Shown here piece by piece: positions 1 through 10,942 of a DNA stretch of 64,000 nucleotides. How positions within the stretch are numbered: the stretch's first letter is position 1; every line of letters begins with the position of its first letter. The notes below the pieces were generated by a model that worked only from the letters and a program-made list of their open reading frames with translations, was not told the origin of the DNA and did no database searches. A program made the position numbers and the translations under genes. This DNA is from Vanilla planifolia (lineage: Eukaryota; Streptophyta; Magnoliopsida; Asparagales; Orchidaceae), in the NCBI GenBank assembly GCA_023846275.1, contig CM043872.1:26216670-26280669 (forward strand). The letters are read 5' to 3'.

Positions 1-261
1 TAGAGAGAGAGAGAGTCAGTGTAGTTGAGCGGGAAGATCTTGGGAGATCTGATGATGTCACCTTCTCGGTAGGGCAAATAAAATACCAGGCGATTCTCCA
101 TGGATTCTGCTCCACGTGGAAGCGAATCGTATCCCGATTTCTCTCTCTTCCTCCAGCATTACTCGGTTAGATGGGCAGTCGGCTTTAAAGGAGTGGTTGG
201 CCAGAGATATTTCTCTTTCTACATTTGCTATTTTTATTTTTATTTTTTGAAAGTCAACCAT
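1..261. other. Left-edge region, possible promoter or 5' leader
   Basis: This stretch is clearly richer in G+C than the AT-rich DNA that follows it. It opens with a GA repeat, which would read as a CT-rich leader on the minus strand. That would fit the start of a minus-strand gene lying beyond the left edge. Short open frames exist on both strands, but none resembles a known protein, so no coding call is made. Confidence 0.25.
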
Positions 262-3200
262 AGTTTTGTTTTTTTTTTTTTTTTAAAAATAATATTTTGC
301 AAATAATCTAATGAAAATTGACACAAAAATAATGCAATCTTTTCGACCATTGCGGTGACATTGAGTAATGACTTTGATGTTAGTGTTTGATGTCGTTTAT
401 GTGTGTTAGAATGTGGTATTGTATTGATTATAAAAGTATATAACAAAAATTTGAGATAAATTATTGTTATAGAAAAAGATTTTGTGTTTTGTACTAAGAT
501 ATGCGATACTAATTGTGAAAACCTTCAAAATATTAAGAAAATACCGAGAGGTTGGATTTGCGATACTTTTATATAAATTTCTAAATAAAAAATGGACAAC
601 AACTTGCATAATTTCATTAACTCAAAAGTCAATGATTTTACATTCATCTTTGATTTTTCACTCATCTTCTTTATGTCACCAAATATTGTGTTTGTTTTAT
701 TTGAGGTTAAAAAATGTTTATTGACTTATTCTTTTATGAAAGAAGTTTTTAAAATATAATTTAATTTTGTTTCATCATATATTGAAATGTACTTTTGTGT
801 TAAAAAATATAAAAAAAATAATCTTTCCAACTCAATATCAATTAATTAATCTATTTTTTTAGCAAAAAGTCAAATACTAATTTATTATTTTCACAATATT
901 AAAACCCACAAAATCCATCTCACAAACTTAAATATCTTTGATACATTTTGTAGTCATCATGCCCAAATCTTCAAAGATACTATCTTCTTTAGCCAGCTGG
1001 GCCTCATGTGTTTATCCTGAAAAGAAATCTATGAATATTCAATCTTCTTTTGATTTGAGATCACTACTTAAAGCTTGATTTCATTTGGTTATCAAACTAT
1101 CAAGCACCTTAGGGTATAATGATAGGTGTCTTTCTAATGGTATATTTCATCCAATGTTTTTATCGAATCAAAAACCTCATGATTAAGTTGTTGAACAGTC
1201 AAGCAATTGGATGACTCGATTAAAAGAAAAATCTTAATGTTGAACAGTAGCTTTCACACTTCCCGGCAGGTCATCTCCACCAGAAAGGCAGCAAAGGCAT
1301 CAGCCATGGATAACGAAAATGAAAGCTTTGTGAAGTAACTGGTGGGCATTTGGTAAAGATGCGTCTTCTTCCTCTTCTCCTCTTTGCTGTACACTTCTGA
1401 GTGATAAGAAGAAGAGGGAGAGATCTATAGGGTGCAGTACAATAATGAAGTGCTTTCTCCAGGTTCTTGCTTTGAATCCTGTAGTTGGTAGATGAACATT
1501 GCTGCAGCAGGGATGAGATTAAGCTTATTGCCACAATAATCGTCATGTTAAAATGTTACATTTGAAAGCAAAGTAAAATGTATTATTCATATATTTTGGG
1601 TTTTAAGAAATTCATTAAAAAAAGTTTTGAAAATAAGTTTTTTTTAAATAGTTTTATTTTAATATAAAAATAAGTTTTGATCAGAATTGTTGTCTATGAG
1701 GTTTGGTCTTTGAAGAAATACTTCAAATAAAATTGCTCAAGGCATTGTTCACAAAGATCAGCTATTAAAATGGATACATTTGACTCTTAGCAAAGTAAGA
1801 ATTATAGGTATGCTTATTTTTCTAATTATTAAATTTAATATATTTATATATATTATTTCAAATATAATTTTTCTATCAATATATTGGACACCAATACTAT
1901 GTCAAAATTTTTTATGTGTAACAAATATATTAAAATTTCCTCATTCCTAAGTTTAATTCCTTGATTGATTTCTGTCTTCTACTTGTCTGTCTTATCTCTC
2001 GGTAAAAAACTTTATATCTTACTATTTTTATATTATTTTTCTAATTTGAGAAATATGTTTATAATATGAGTAGACAAATGCTTGATTATTTTTTTAAAAT
2101 ACATTTCAATATAATAAAAAAAATTATTTATTTCTTGAAAAAATGTTCATTTCTTTCAATTTTTTAAAAAATTATTCAATTTTTTGTTTTAATCTGAAGA
2201 ATAATCTCAATTCATACATTATTCATGTTAATATTCAAATCTTTAAAATGTTAACATCCTCAAAATAAGAAAAAAAAATCTTTTAGATTTTATGATAAAA
2301 GTATTTATACTTTACTAGACATGAGATTCGTTGGTTTGAAAATGATTTATCTTACATACTCTAAATTTTATTGTTTGTTTTAGTGCATCAAGCATATTCT
2401 TATATGTCTCAATATATTAAAACAAATAAAGATAAATAAAAAAATATTATTCTCCAAAATTGCTCAAATTTGGTAATTAATAACAATTATATTCTCACTA
2501 AATACTATTATTCAAACATTTGAGTTAAATCATAGTTTTCTAATTAAATTCACATGATAGATCTTTATATATATATATATATATTTGTAAAATAGTTAAA
2601 AAAAATATAATCATTAAATGTTTTTGGAGGTAAAAAAAAATGATCACAAAAAGTGAGGGCCACTCAAATATGTATATCAAAACAGAATAACCTTAGCGAT
2701 AAACATACCTTCAAGCCATAGTCAAGGAAGCTTGAGCAAAAGCCACGTGTCATAATTTGTTTGAATGTTGCAAGAAATAGCTCGAAAACTTTAACAAAAG
2801 ATATAGCCTTAAGAATCAAGGAATAATATCTAGTTAAGAAGCAAGCAACCCTCCTTGTGTATATCAAACCAAAAGTGATATGTGTAAGGAATAAAAAATT
2901 ACATCCTAAAAAAGAATATAATTATTTGTTTATACATAAATCATATTTTTTTTATAACTAATATTCGCCAATACATCCATGAAAGGGTAAAGATGTTGTT
3001 CATGTGAAGGGAATAATTGGAGGATTCTTACTTTCTAATGGTAGTATATCTATAGATAGAGAGGCATTGTGCCAAAGCTAAGGGTCTCTTTGTTTATCCA
3101 CATGGATTTGTATTCTGATCTAAACCAAAAAAGCTGATTCCATAAAGAATATGCTATTTGGCATTTATTTAACTTTTCATTTGTTTTCTCTTTATCAAAT

Positions 3201-4013
3201 TTGTTTTTTTTTTTTTTTGTAATTTTCGTTCAAATTAAGACTTTGAAAATATTAAGGTTGATTTGATTAGTGTTTAGCATGCTAAACTTATTGAACTAAA
3301 TGAGATTTGTATAAAACACATTGGCAAAGTATGATGGGTTATGTCTTCATCATTTGATTGCTTGTTTTTGCTCTTTTGCTATTTTTGTTGCACTAGTGTT
3401 AATTGAATCTACCTTGTTTCGACATATTCTAAGTATTGATAAATTTTTTTTTTAAGACAATTTATGCTTTGTTAATATTTATAATATTGAATTTCATGAA
3501 TAAGTATCATAAGTTGATCGTTAGGTTACCGTGAAGACTATTATCCAATAAGTGAGTGACAATAAGTTCAGAATTGTGTGTCTAACCTTAGATAAGTAAC
3601 AAAAGGCGTTTGGCTCATACCAAAAAAAACTCCAAATATGTTATTCTCTTTTTTGATAAATTATCAATCTATATAATTTTGAATTATAATACATGAATCT
3701 TTTTTAGGAAATTTTTTTATTTATAAAAAGTTGATTCAGTTAAGTAAAATAAGAGACTTTTTGATTATTTTTTTTTGGATAAAAAGTTTTTAAGAAATTT
3801 GTTTTACAAAAAAATTTTTTATATAAGTCTCAAATGATCTTAAAATGATATCTAAGATATAAAGCAAATCATAGAAAAAACAAAATAAGATAAAGATGAA
3901 GAGAGAGAAGACATTGTTTGTATATGTTATTTGAATTTAGAATCAAACATTAAAATAGGTGTTTTGAATTTTTTTAAAAAGCAATTTTTATATGAAATAA
4001 AGTCTTGATGAAT
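262..4013. other. AT-rich intergenic region
   Basis: This is about 3.7 kb of very AT-rich DNA with many T and A homopolymers and a short TA run at 2566-2584. It holds no long open frame and no recognisable transposon domain. The only stretch with coding-like composition is 1254-1546, listed separately. The rest shows nothing I can identify. Confidence 0.6.
1254..1546 (-). pseudogene. Possible relic of the 5' end of a gene (NLR-like start)
   Basis: This is an island of balanced base composition in AT-rich DNA. On the minus strand an ATG at 1307 opens a 17-codon frame, MADAFAAFLVEMTCREV, which ends in TGA at 1254. The MADAF...LVE opening resembles the first residues of plant coiled-coil NBS-LRR resistance proteins, and the bases upstream could be an old 5' leader. 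Nothing after the stop continues the homology. A longer minus-strand open frame spans 1271-1546 in another phase and looks like chance. The match is short, so this is only a suggestion. Confidence 0.2.
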
Positions 4014-4019
4014 AGTGTT

Positions 4020-4037
4020 TAAGTATATATATATACT
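4020..4037 (+). promoter_or_regulatory. Palindromic TATA-like element upstream of the HIPP gene
   Basis: An 18-base perfect palindrome made of a TA run flanked by AAG and CTT lies about 150 bases before the HIPP start codon. The interval between holds CT-rich leader sequence. The position and content fit a TATA box, but that is inferred from sequence only. Confidence 0.4.
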
Positions 4038-4186
4038 TAAAAAAAAAAATCTACATTCCCCTACCCCAAAAAAGGTTTTTTTTTTATTCCCCACCAGTTC
4101 GCTCGCCGTCTACTTAGCTCGCTCACTCTCTTTGGAGTCTCTGCTCCCCCTTCCCCTACATCCTTTCTTTCTCTCTAACCCCTCCA

Positions 4187-5216
4187 ATGGCCGTTGAAGA
4201 AACTACCGACTCACTGAAATATCAGGTGCTTTCTTCGTCGATGTTCTTTCAATGCTCTGCTTTTCTTTTTTTTTTTTTTTTTTTTTTAAACTGAAGAGAA
4301 AAAAAGATTTACTTTTATTTTTGCTGTGATTTCAGACTTTGGTTTTGAAGGTATCGATTCACTGCGAAGGGTGCAAGAAGAAGGTGAAGAAGGTGTTACA
4401 AGGCATCGAAGGTAAACGAAGCTTTAATCCTTCACTTCGTTGGAAAATTTCGCTTTTTTACCTCATATGCTGCTCGAATTCTGTACAGGAGTTTACAAGG
4501 TTACCATCGATTCCCAGCAGCAGAAGGTAACAGTCACTGGCAACGTCAACGCTGATACGCTTATCAAGAAGCTCCTCAAGGCCGGAAAGCAAGCTGAGGT
4601 CTGGCCGGAGAACAAGCCTGCCTTAAGGAACCCCTCCGCCGGAGGCGGGAAGAAGAGCAAGAAGAAGGGCAGTGGGACCTCCGCCAGTTCTGATGGACTG
4701 GACAAGCACGAGACCCATTTCGAAGAAAACGATGCCTCCGCCGGCGAGAATTCCACGCCCAACGACAGTGTGCCGAACGCTGGAAATGAAGCCAAGAAAC
4801 ACAGTGTCAAGAACTCCAAAGTCGCCCCCTCACCACCGGAAAAGATCTCCGGAGAAGAAGGCGGCAATCCTTCGGCTGCCAGCGGAGGCAAGAAGAAGAA
4901 AAAGAATGGGCAGGGGAATGCCTCTCCGAGCTCTGTTTCCGATGCTAACCGGCAGACAAGCAAAATTCTTCAGGTGTCTGACCAAGTCCCAGGATACCCA
5001 GCTCAGCCACCAGTGTATGTTTTAAGCTATAACTCTTCGACTCCGGCCACCAGGCATGGTGGCAGCGCCGCCAATCCGGAATCAAAGCAAAGCAGCTACC
5101 TTTACTCTGCCTACCAACCAGACTGCGGAACCTGCTACATCCCTGGAATGGCATCGGCGGTGGGCTCCTACGACTTCTTCAGTGAAGAGAATGCCAATTC
5201 GTGCAGTGTCATGTGA
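4187..5216 (+). CDS. Heavy-metal-associated isoprenylated plant protein (HIPP)
   Basis: Exons are 4187-4225, 4336-4411 and 4489-5216, all with GT-AG introns, giving 280 residues. The start ATG opens MAVEETT and follows a CT-rich leader. Residues 15-78 form a heavy-metal-associated (HMA) domain with the metal-binding CxxC motif at Cys23 and Cys26 (HCEGC). A long, low-complexity linker rich in Lys, Ser, Gly and Pro follows, with several poly-Lys blocks. The protein ends in CSVM, a CaaX box for prenylation at Cys277. HIPPs are plant-specific and link metal binding or protein interaction to membrane attachment through the lipid; some act in metal homeostasis and stress responses. Intron 1 contains a run of about 27 T. 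Coding GC is far above the flanks. The exact subfamily member is not assigned. Confidence 0.93.
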
Positions 5217-6239
5217 TCGCTAGATGCCGGAAGACCGAAGCCGGAATCCGGCGACTGGGTTTTAATCTTGCAGCTTTGTTATCCGGTACCTAAGATACTA
5301 TTTTGAGCATAAGCAATCCAAACATATGATGGCTTTATTTGCCAATCATGATTTTTAAATAGTTTTTAATTTTATTTTAAATAAATAAATTATTTAAAAA
5401 ATTTATTTTTATTCATAAAATTTGTTTTTTAAAATTTTTCATAAACCTCAATTAACTATATAGCTATTTTAAAAGATCCTTGTAATTGGAAAAATTTTTA
5501 ATATGGTGGTAAGTTATTTTTTTTATTTTTCTAATTTTTTTAATTTTTCAAAAATATTTTAGCAAGACTTCATTATTTAACCTTTAATCTTAAAACAAGA
5601 GGTGTGCCTGTTAATCATATAAAAAATATGTTAAAGTGATATGTATTAATTTCATTAATATCGAAATTAATATTTATTCTTTAAAGTCTGGTAGGAATTT
5701 GTTAGAAAATAGACCACAAATAAAAATGAATTATGTCACACTCTACTAACATATGAAAAAAAATTTTGTATAAATGTAGAACTCTATCATTTGATTATTT
5801 AAATTGATTTTAAAGTAAAGTTTTATGGCTATGGGTAGAAGTAAAAAATAGTAATAAGGTGTTTTTAAAGTAAAAAAATTATTTGTTTTTTTAATAATTT
5901 TAAAACTTATTATTTAGCAAATAAAACCATACGAGAATATTTTTTATAATTTACTTGAAAATTATCCGGCCATTTTATTATAATTAAAAAGATAACATGT
6001 CAATTACCGTAAAAAAATAATAAATAAAAAAGTAAACCCTTAGCTTCTGTTCTTCACTGAGGAGCCGTTCCGCCGTTTACTGTAGAACAACCGCCGAAGC
6101 CGTACCCGAGCCAGAGCAGAGAGTAGTTCCTCCGAGAGGAGCTATCATGTTACTTCTAGGACGCGCCGGCGATCGAATACTGTTCACGTTGGACGGAAGA
6201 TGGCTATGTGTGGTGTGCATCTCAGGGATCTAACTACAG
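5217..6239. other. AT-rich spacer and PPR gene leader
   Basis: After the HIPP stop there is a short 3' UTR-like stretch, then about 700 bases of AT-rich DNA with nothing recognisable. From about 6040 the composition changes to GC-richer sequence, which is probably the PPR promoter and 5' leader. It contains upstream ATGs, for example at 6146 and 6200, in frames other than that of the PPR protein. Confidence 0.5.
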
Positions 6240-8081
6240 ATGACAGGATTCCTAACCCTAGGCTTCCCATCCAGGGTAAGCTCCTCATCATTTCATGGAA
6301 ACCTAATTTACTTCTCTACCTTCAGTCGTATTCCTATGGAAACCGCCTCAACGATTACGTCTTTCTGTGTAAAAGGAGGCTTTTGGAGTGATCAGAGCGG
6401 CGCCTCCACCGTCGCAGAGGAGTTGCACTCTTCGAGCGAAAGATTTACGAGAGTGGAGGCGGATAAAAATAATTCCTCCAATGAGCTATATGACAGGTTG
6501 TATCGTGTTCTGGAAAAGTTATCGAGGCGTCGTCCTGCGCATGGTGCACCTGACATTAGTTGCAGTCCTAATCAGAGTACCCCCATTGCGTATAACAAGC
6601 TCATGAAGGCTTTCGCTCAGGTGGGCGAGCTTGATGAGGTCCTTAGGCTAGCTCAGGAGATGAAGGAATCAAATTGCTGCCCCAATGTGTACTGCTACAA
6701 CACGGTTATGAATGCTCTTGTCGAGGCAAAGAGACCGGCTGAAGCTGAAGTGTTATTCAAGGAGATGGTTGCTAACGGTGTAACTCCAACTGTCTCCTCT
6801 TACAACATATTGGTAAAGTTGTATTCTTTCTGTTTGAAGAAATTCAATTTAGGCTATGAGGTGATTGTGATGATGATGGAGAATGGATGCAGCCCTGATG
6901 TGATCACTCATACGACGCTTATTAGAGGACTTTGTATGGAAGGAAGAGTTGAGGAGGCTAGGGGTTATTTGTGTTGGATGTTGCAGGAAAAATTTCCCAT
7001 CGATGCCTATGTTTATACACCCATCGTACAGGGTTTTTGCACTGAAGAAAAGTTTGAGGAGGCAAAACAGTTGATAAGGGACATGGACAATCTCGGAATT
7101 ATTTCGAATTCTGTAACCTACAATGTACTCGTGAGGGCACTCTGCAAAGCTGGCAGCTTTGATGAGGTAGAGAAAGTTTTAAGAGAAAGTTCTTCAAAGC
7201 ATTGGAAACCGGATGACTTTACTTTTAACATTTATATTGATGGTCTCTGTAAAAGCGGTAGAATTAAGGATGCATATGAGAAGTTCGGGATGATGTTAGA
7301 GAATGGAATTCGACCAGATAATGTCACCTTAAATGTACTTCTACGTTGTCTTTGTCAAGAGTTAAGGTATTCGGAAGCCATTTGCTTGTTGGAGACCAGT
7401 CATGAGTTGGAATGGTATCCTGGCATCTTTGGTTACAATACTGTGATGAGCCAGCTCTGCAAGGATGGGAGATGGTCTACTGTTCTAAAGCTTCTTGTTG
7501 ATATGCTAAAGAAGGGCATGGCTTATGAAACTAAGACACTTAATATTGTGATCAACAGCCTTTGCATCGTTGGTAAAATCAATCAAGCAGTCTGCTTGGC
7601 AGAGAACAGAGGTTTTATTGCTGATATTGTAACTTACAACACATTGATTCATTGGCTTTTTCAAATGGGAAAGACAAATGAAGCTTTACATATGTTTTAC
7701 AAGTGCATGCATGTTACCAAGATCACTCCAGATTTCATCACCCACACTATAATGGTTCATGGTCTTTGCAAAGGGAAGAAATTTTGTGAGGCAATTGAAT
7801 ACTTTTTCCACTCCCTTAAAGATGGACCTGTCCTAGATGTGTTTCTTTGCTTAATTAGTAAGCTATTACATTATAAGAGATACAAAGAATTATATTACCT
7901 GTTTGATAGAATGGTGAGAGAAAGTCATTGTCTAAGTTCAACTGCAGTTTATCAAACAATCTATACATTTTGTGAAAAAGGATTTTGTCACAACATGCAG
8001 AAATATGGTGTTAGTCTTGTTCTAGACAAAATGCTTTCCCTTATCCCAATTAAGAATCTTAGAAGACAAAGATTGGTATGA
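6240..8081 (+). CDS. P-class pentatricopeptide repeat (PPR) protein
   Basis: This is an uninterrupted 613-residue open frame. The ATG at 6240 is the first in frame, with TAA just before it at 6231. The N-terminal region of about 110 residues is rich in Ser, Thr and Phe with few acidic residues at its start, as in mitochondrial or plastid transit peptides; M33 is a possible later start. From about residue 114 there are 13-14 tandem repeats of about 35 residues with the PPR pattern (YNxLM..FAQVG..DEV..L..EM...., YNVLVRALCKAG, FNIYIDGLCKSGR). One repeat is short, about 32 residues. There is no E, E+ or DYW extension, so it is P-class. PPR proteins bind organelle RNA and affect its stability, splicing or translation. 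The RNA target cannot be told by eye. An intron-less structure is usual for the family. Confidence 0.93.
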   Translation: MTGFLTLGFPSRVSSSSFHGNLIYFSTFSRIPMETASTITSFCVKGGFWSDQSGASTVAEELHSSSERFTRVEADKNNSSNELYDRLYRVLEKLSRRRPAHGAPDISCSPNQSTPIAYNKLMKAFAQVGELDEVLRLAQEMKESNCCPNVYCYNTVMNALVEAKRPAEAEVLFKEMVANGVTPTVSSYNILVKLYSFCLKKFNLGYEVIVMMMENGCSPDVITHTTLIRGLCMEGRVEEARGYLCWMLQEKFPIDAYVYTPIVQGFCTEEKFEEAKQLIRDMDNLGIISNSVTYNVLVRALCKAGSFDEVEKVLRESSSKHWKPDDFTFNIYIDGLCKSGRIKDAYEKFGMMLENGIRPDNVTLNVLLRCLCQELRYSEAICLLETSHELEWYPGIFGYNTVMSQLCKDGRWSTVLKLLVDMLKKGMAYETKTLNIVINSLCIVGKINQAVCLAENRGFIADIVTYNTLIHWLFQMGKTNEALHMFYKCMHVTKITPDFITHTIMVHGLCKGKKFCEAIEYFFHSLKDGPVLDVFLCLISKLLHYKRYKELYYLFDRMVRESHCLSSTAVYQTIYTFCEKGFCHNMQKYGVSLVLDKMLSLIPIKNLRRQRLV

Positions 8082-9360
8082 ATGCTTCTTTTTTAGTGGA
8101 TGCTAAGTTCAAGATTCCAGCAGGTAAGATTTTGCAATGGTGCTCTTTTTAATTTTGCTTTGCATATGTTTTTGCAAAAACTTAGGGCTCTGTTAGTGCA
8201 GCCTTATTTTACAGTTGTATCATACAACATTGTTTTTTGTTAAAGTAGGTACAGTTTATAGGGTAAACTCAGTGATTATGATATTTCCTTTCGTAATAAC
8301 TTTACAGAATAGCTACTGCAGAAAACTTTGCAAAAAAAGTTATTATGAAGAGTGCCTAAGTTTCTGATGGTAGAAAATCGTGTTGCTTTATATTAGTGAA
8401 TAGCACTTCACTCCTCTTTAGCTTTATTTGATACCAGATTTGGTTTACTAACAATGGTTGTCAGTGACCAGAGGTTTAATTCACTTGGGAAGATTATTTG
8501 AAGTGTGCCAGAAATATAATTCATGAGTCTAACCTCTGGTTATTTTTGTAATTAATCAGTACTAGATTTTTTTTTTTTTGAAAGCCAGAAAAAATTTAAA
8601 ACTACAATCTCTGGGACTATTCTTCTTCAAGTTTTCTTTTACTTTGGCAGAAATATCTTGCATAAATATCACAGGACGATGTTGCGTCATGTTTAGCTTC
8701 TTGGCTTGTATATAGACATGATATTTTTCTTGAAGAGGACATTTAGCTTTTGCTTGTTAATACCTCGAGTGGACCATCACAAATTTACATTAAATGCATT
8801 ACAGGTTGATTTTTGTTGGCTTCTTAGCACTTTTGTAGTTGGTTTGGCTTTTGGCTAGCTGACATCATCTAGGTTGTAGACCATGCTGAGATATGTTAAT
8901 TGAATCTATAAACCAGGGTTTTAATTTCCAACCTGCATTTTTAGGTACAAGTCAAAATTTTAACAGAATTTATTTAGATTGGAAAGCTTGGGTACTTGTC
9001 GAAGGCCCCCATATCTATGTCCCACATGTTTGACTCATGTTCACGCAATCAAACATTGATGAATAAATGTATTTTAGACCCTCCAAATGATAGAAATTGT
9101 AGTGCCTAAAATGAGACATAATAATGATATCCCATAGCATGTTGTTGACACTTGATACTAGTCATAAAAAATTACGCAATTTAAATTGAATTGATTGTAG
9201 GATTCATTCATTTGATCCAAATAAATTAGTAAATTTTTAAGGAAATGAAATTTTTTTGAAAAGTTTAGAAAAATTATATTTTTAGAAAATATAATAGATT
9301 TGCTAAATGCTAAATGTTTGTTAATTGGGAATTTAACAATGGCAATCGAACCAGCTATAG
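8082..9360. other. PPR downstream region, no gene seen
   Basis: This is AT-rich DNA following the PPR stop. The first few hundred bases probably hold the 3' UTR, and a possible 3' UTR splice donor (GTAAG) is at 8124. No open frame or repeat of note was recognised up to the retroelement LTR. Confidence 0.5.
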
Positions 9361-9632
9361 TGTTACGCCCTTAGCTTTATCGGATCAATGGAAAATTCAA
9401 CAAATGCTACTGTTTATTCTTGAGCCAGTGGTTGGAGAAGTTAAATAACCGCTATTTAGTGCTGGATTGGGCTGCCACGCACTACTTTCAATCTTATAAA
9501 TTGCAGTAAAAGTATGTGGAATTGTCGTATAACTGTGTGTATTTCTTTTATTTAATGTTGCTTAGTAAAATCCAATAAGAAAAGTGTTCTTCCAATCCTA
9601 AGCTTGCATATTTTGTGTATTTGGATGTTCTT
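9361..9632 (+). repeat. 5' LTR of the chromovirus relic
   Basis: This is the left terminal repeat, starting TGTTACGCCC. It aligns with 16301-16581 over its whole length with many substitutions. The 3' boundary is approximate because the terminal CA is lost. Confidence 0.65.
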
Positions 9633-10042
9633 GAGAGACTAGACTAGGAATTGAAGTTCCTTGTTGTTGTGCAAGGAGTTGTTGCAATTTTTGAATCTGT
9701 GACAAGCTTTTCTTTGACAACTAGCATTGGAGCTTTGTTCGTCGAGATAGTTGGAAGAATAAACAAACTTACAGAAAGAATTTCACGATTGAAAATTATT
9801 CTTATTGTCGTGCCTGAAGTGAAGGCTTACATGTCACTTCAAAGCATTTTGCAAACTTGGATCCGGTTGTGAAAGTTCTCCAGTGAATTTTTTTGGAGGA
9901 TGTCGAGTGAATCCGTTAAGAGCATAATGAACTGCATTGCAAGTTGGTTGTAATGCTCTAGGCAATTGCAAGTGCAAATTTTTTGTAAGAGATTGAGCTC
10001 TTTGTGAAGATTCTTGAATCAAAGTAGTGCAATGACATTAAG

Positions 10043-10808
10043 AATGCTAATGATTTAGAGAACTTTTTGTGGGATATAAAGCAATACTTCACTATTGCTC
10101 ATGTGTCGGATGCTAAGAAGGTGACCACTTCTAGCATGTATCTCATGGGAGATGCGAAATTGTGATGGACGTGAAACGTTGATGATGCAAATGCTGGAAG
10201 CCCAAAAATTGATTCACGAGAAAAGCTTAAGAGAGAGATGAATGATCAATTTCTCCCTTGCAATGCTTCTTTAATGGCACACGAAGCTTTGAAACAGTGT
10301 AGTTGTGCAGGATTATGTCAAGGAATCCAGATCTTTGATGCTGGACATCTAGAATTTGTCCAAGGCAAACTTTTAGCTTCTTGTTGGGGATGTACCTTGG
10401 ATGCAATTGGAGCTTCGTTGACAAAGTGTGTAGGACTTGCGGAGTGCAATGATTACTGTTGATCCTCATGTGAACTTGAGAGTTTTTAAAACTTCGAAGG
10501 CCCTTTCAAAATCTAATGAGAATGAAAAGGAGAAGGGAAATGGAAGCGGGTTGCAATGGGTTGCAATGAAGCGTGGTGGGGTTGGGAAGAATGACAAAAG
10601 CAAACAAAAGCAGGAGTCATATTCCTTTCAAGGAACAAATAATTTACTTAATCAGCAAGGTTATTTCTTGTGCAATAGACATCATCGTGCTATTGATTGC
10701 CCCAAACATGAGAAGTTTAATGCCGTCATGGTTGAGAAAACCAATGCGGAATTTGATAGAAAAATTAATGCATTTGTCAATTTAAATGTTGAATACAACA
10801 AACAGTGA
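10043..10808 (+). pseudogene. Gag remnant with degraded CCHC zinc knuckle
   Basis: Translation with frame changes gives the retrotransposon Gag core (NFLWDIKQYF at 10067, then SMYLMGDAKL, then KREMNDQFLP) and ends with a zinc knuckle at about 10654-10710 (YFLCNRHHRAIDCPKHEK). The first Cys of the knuckle is now Tyr. Two or more in-frame stops and frameshifts make it non-functional. The role was RNA packaging by the capsid/nucleocapsid. Confidence 0.7.
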
Positions 10809-10942
10809 TGTATGTGCATATGTTTTTTGGATGCTTGTCTTAGTGAAAATGAATGGCCAATTGATTTGTCTACGAGGGTGTTGTTGTCTCGAGTCCTTGT
10901 TAGCAGACTTTTTTTTAGAGTAGTCATAACGGAAGTGGAAAA

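Noticed and set aside
4493..4963. 156-codon minus-strand frame opposite the HIPP gene
   Set aside because: It is a shadow of the GC-rich third HIPP exon; the + strand frame has the HMA domain and CaaX box.
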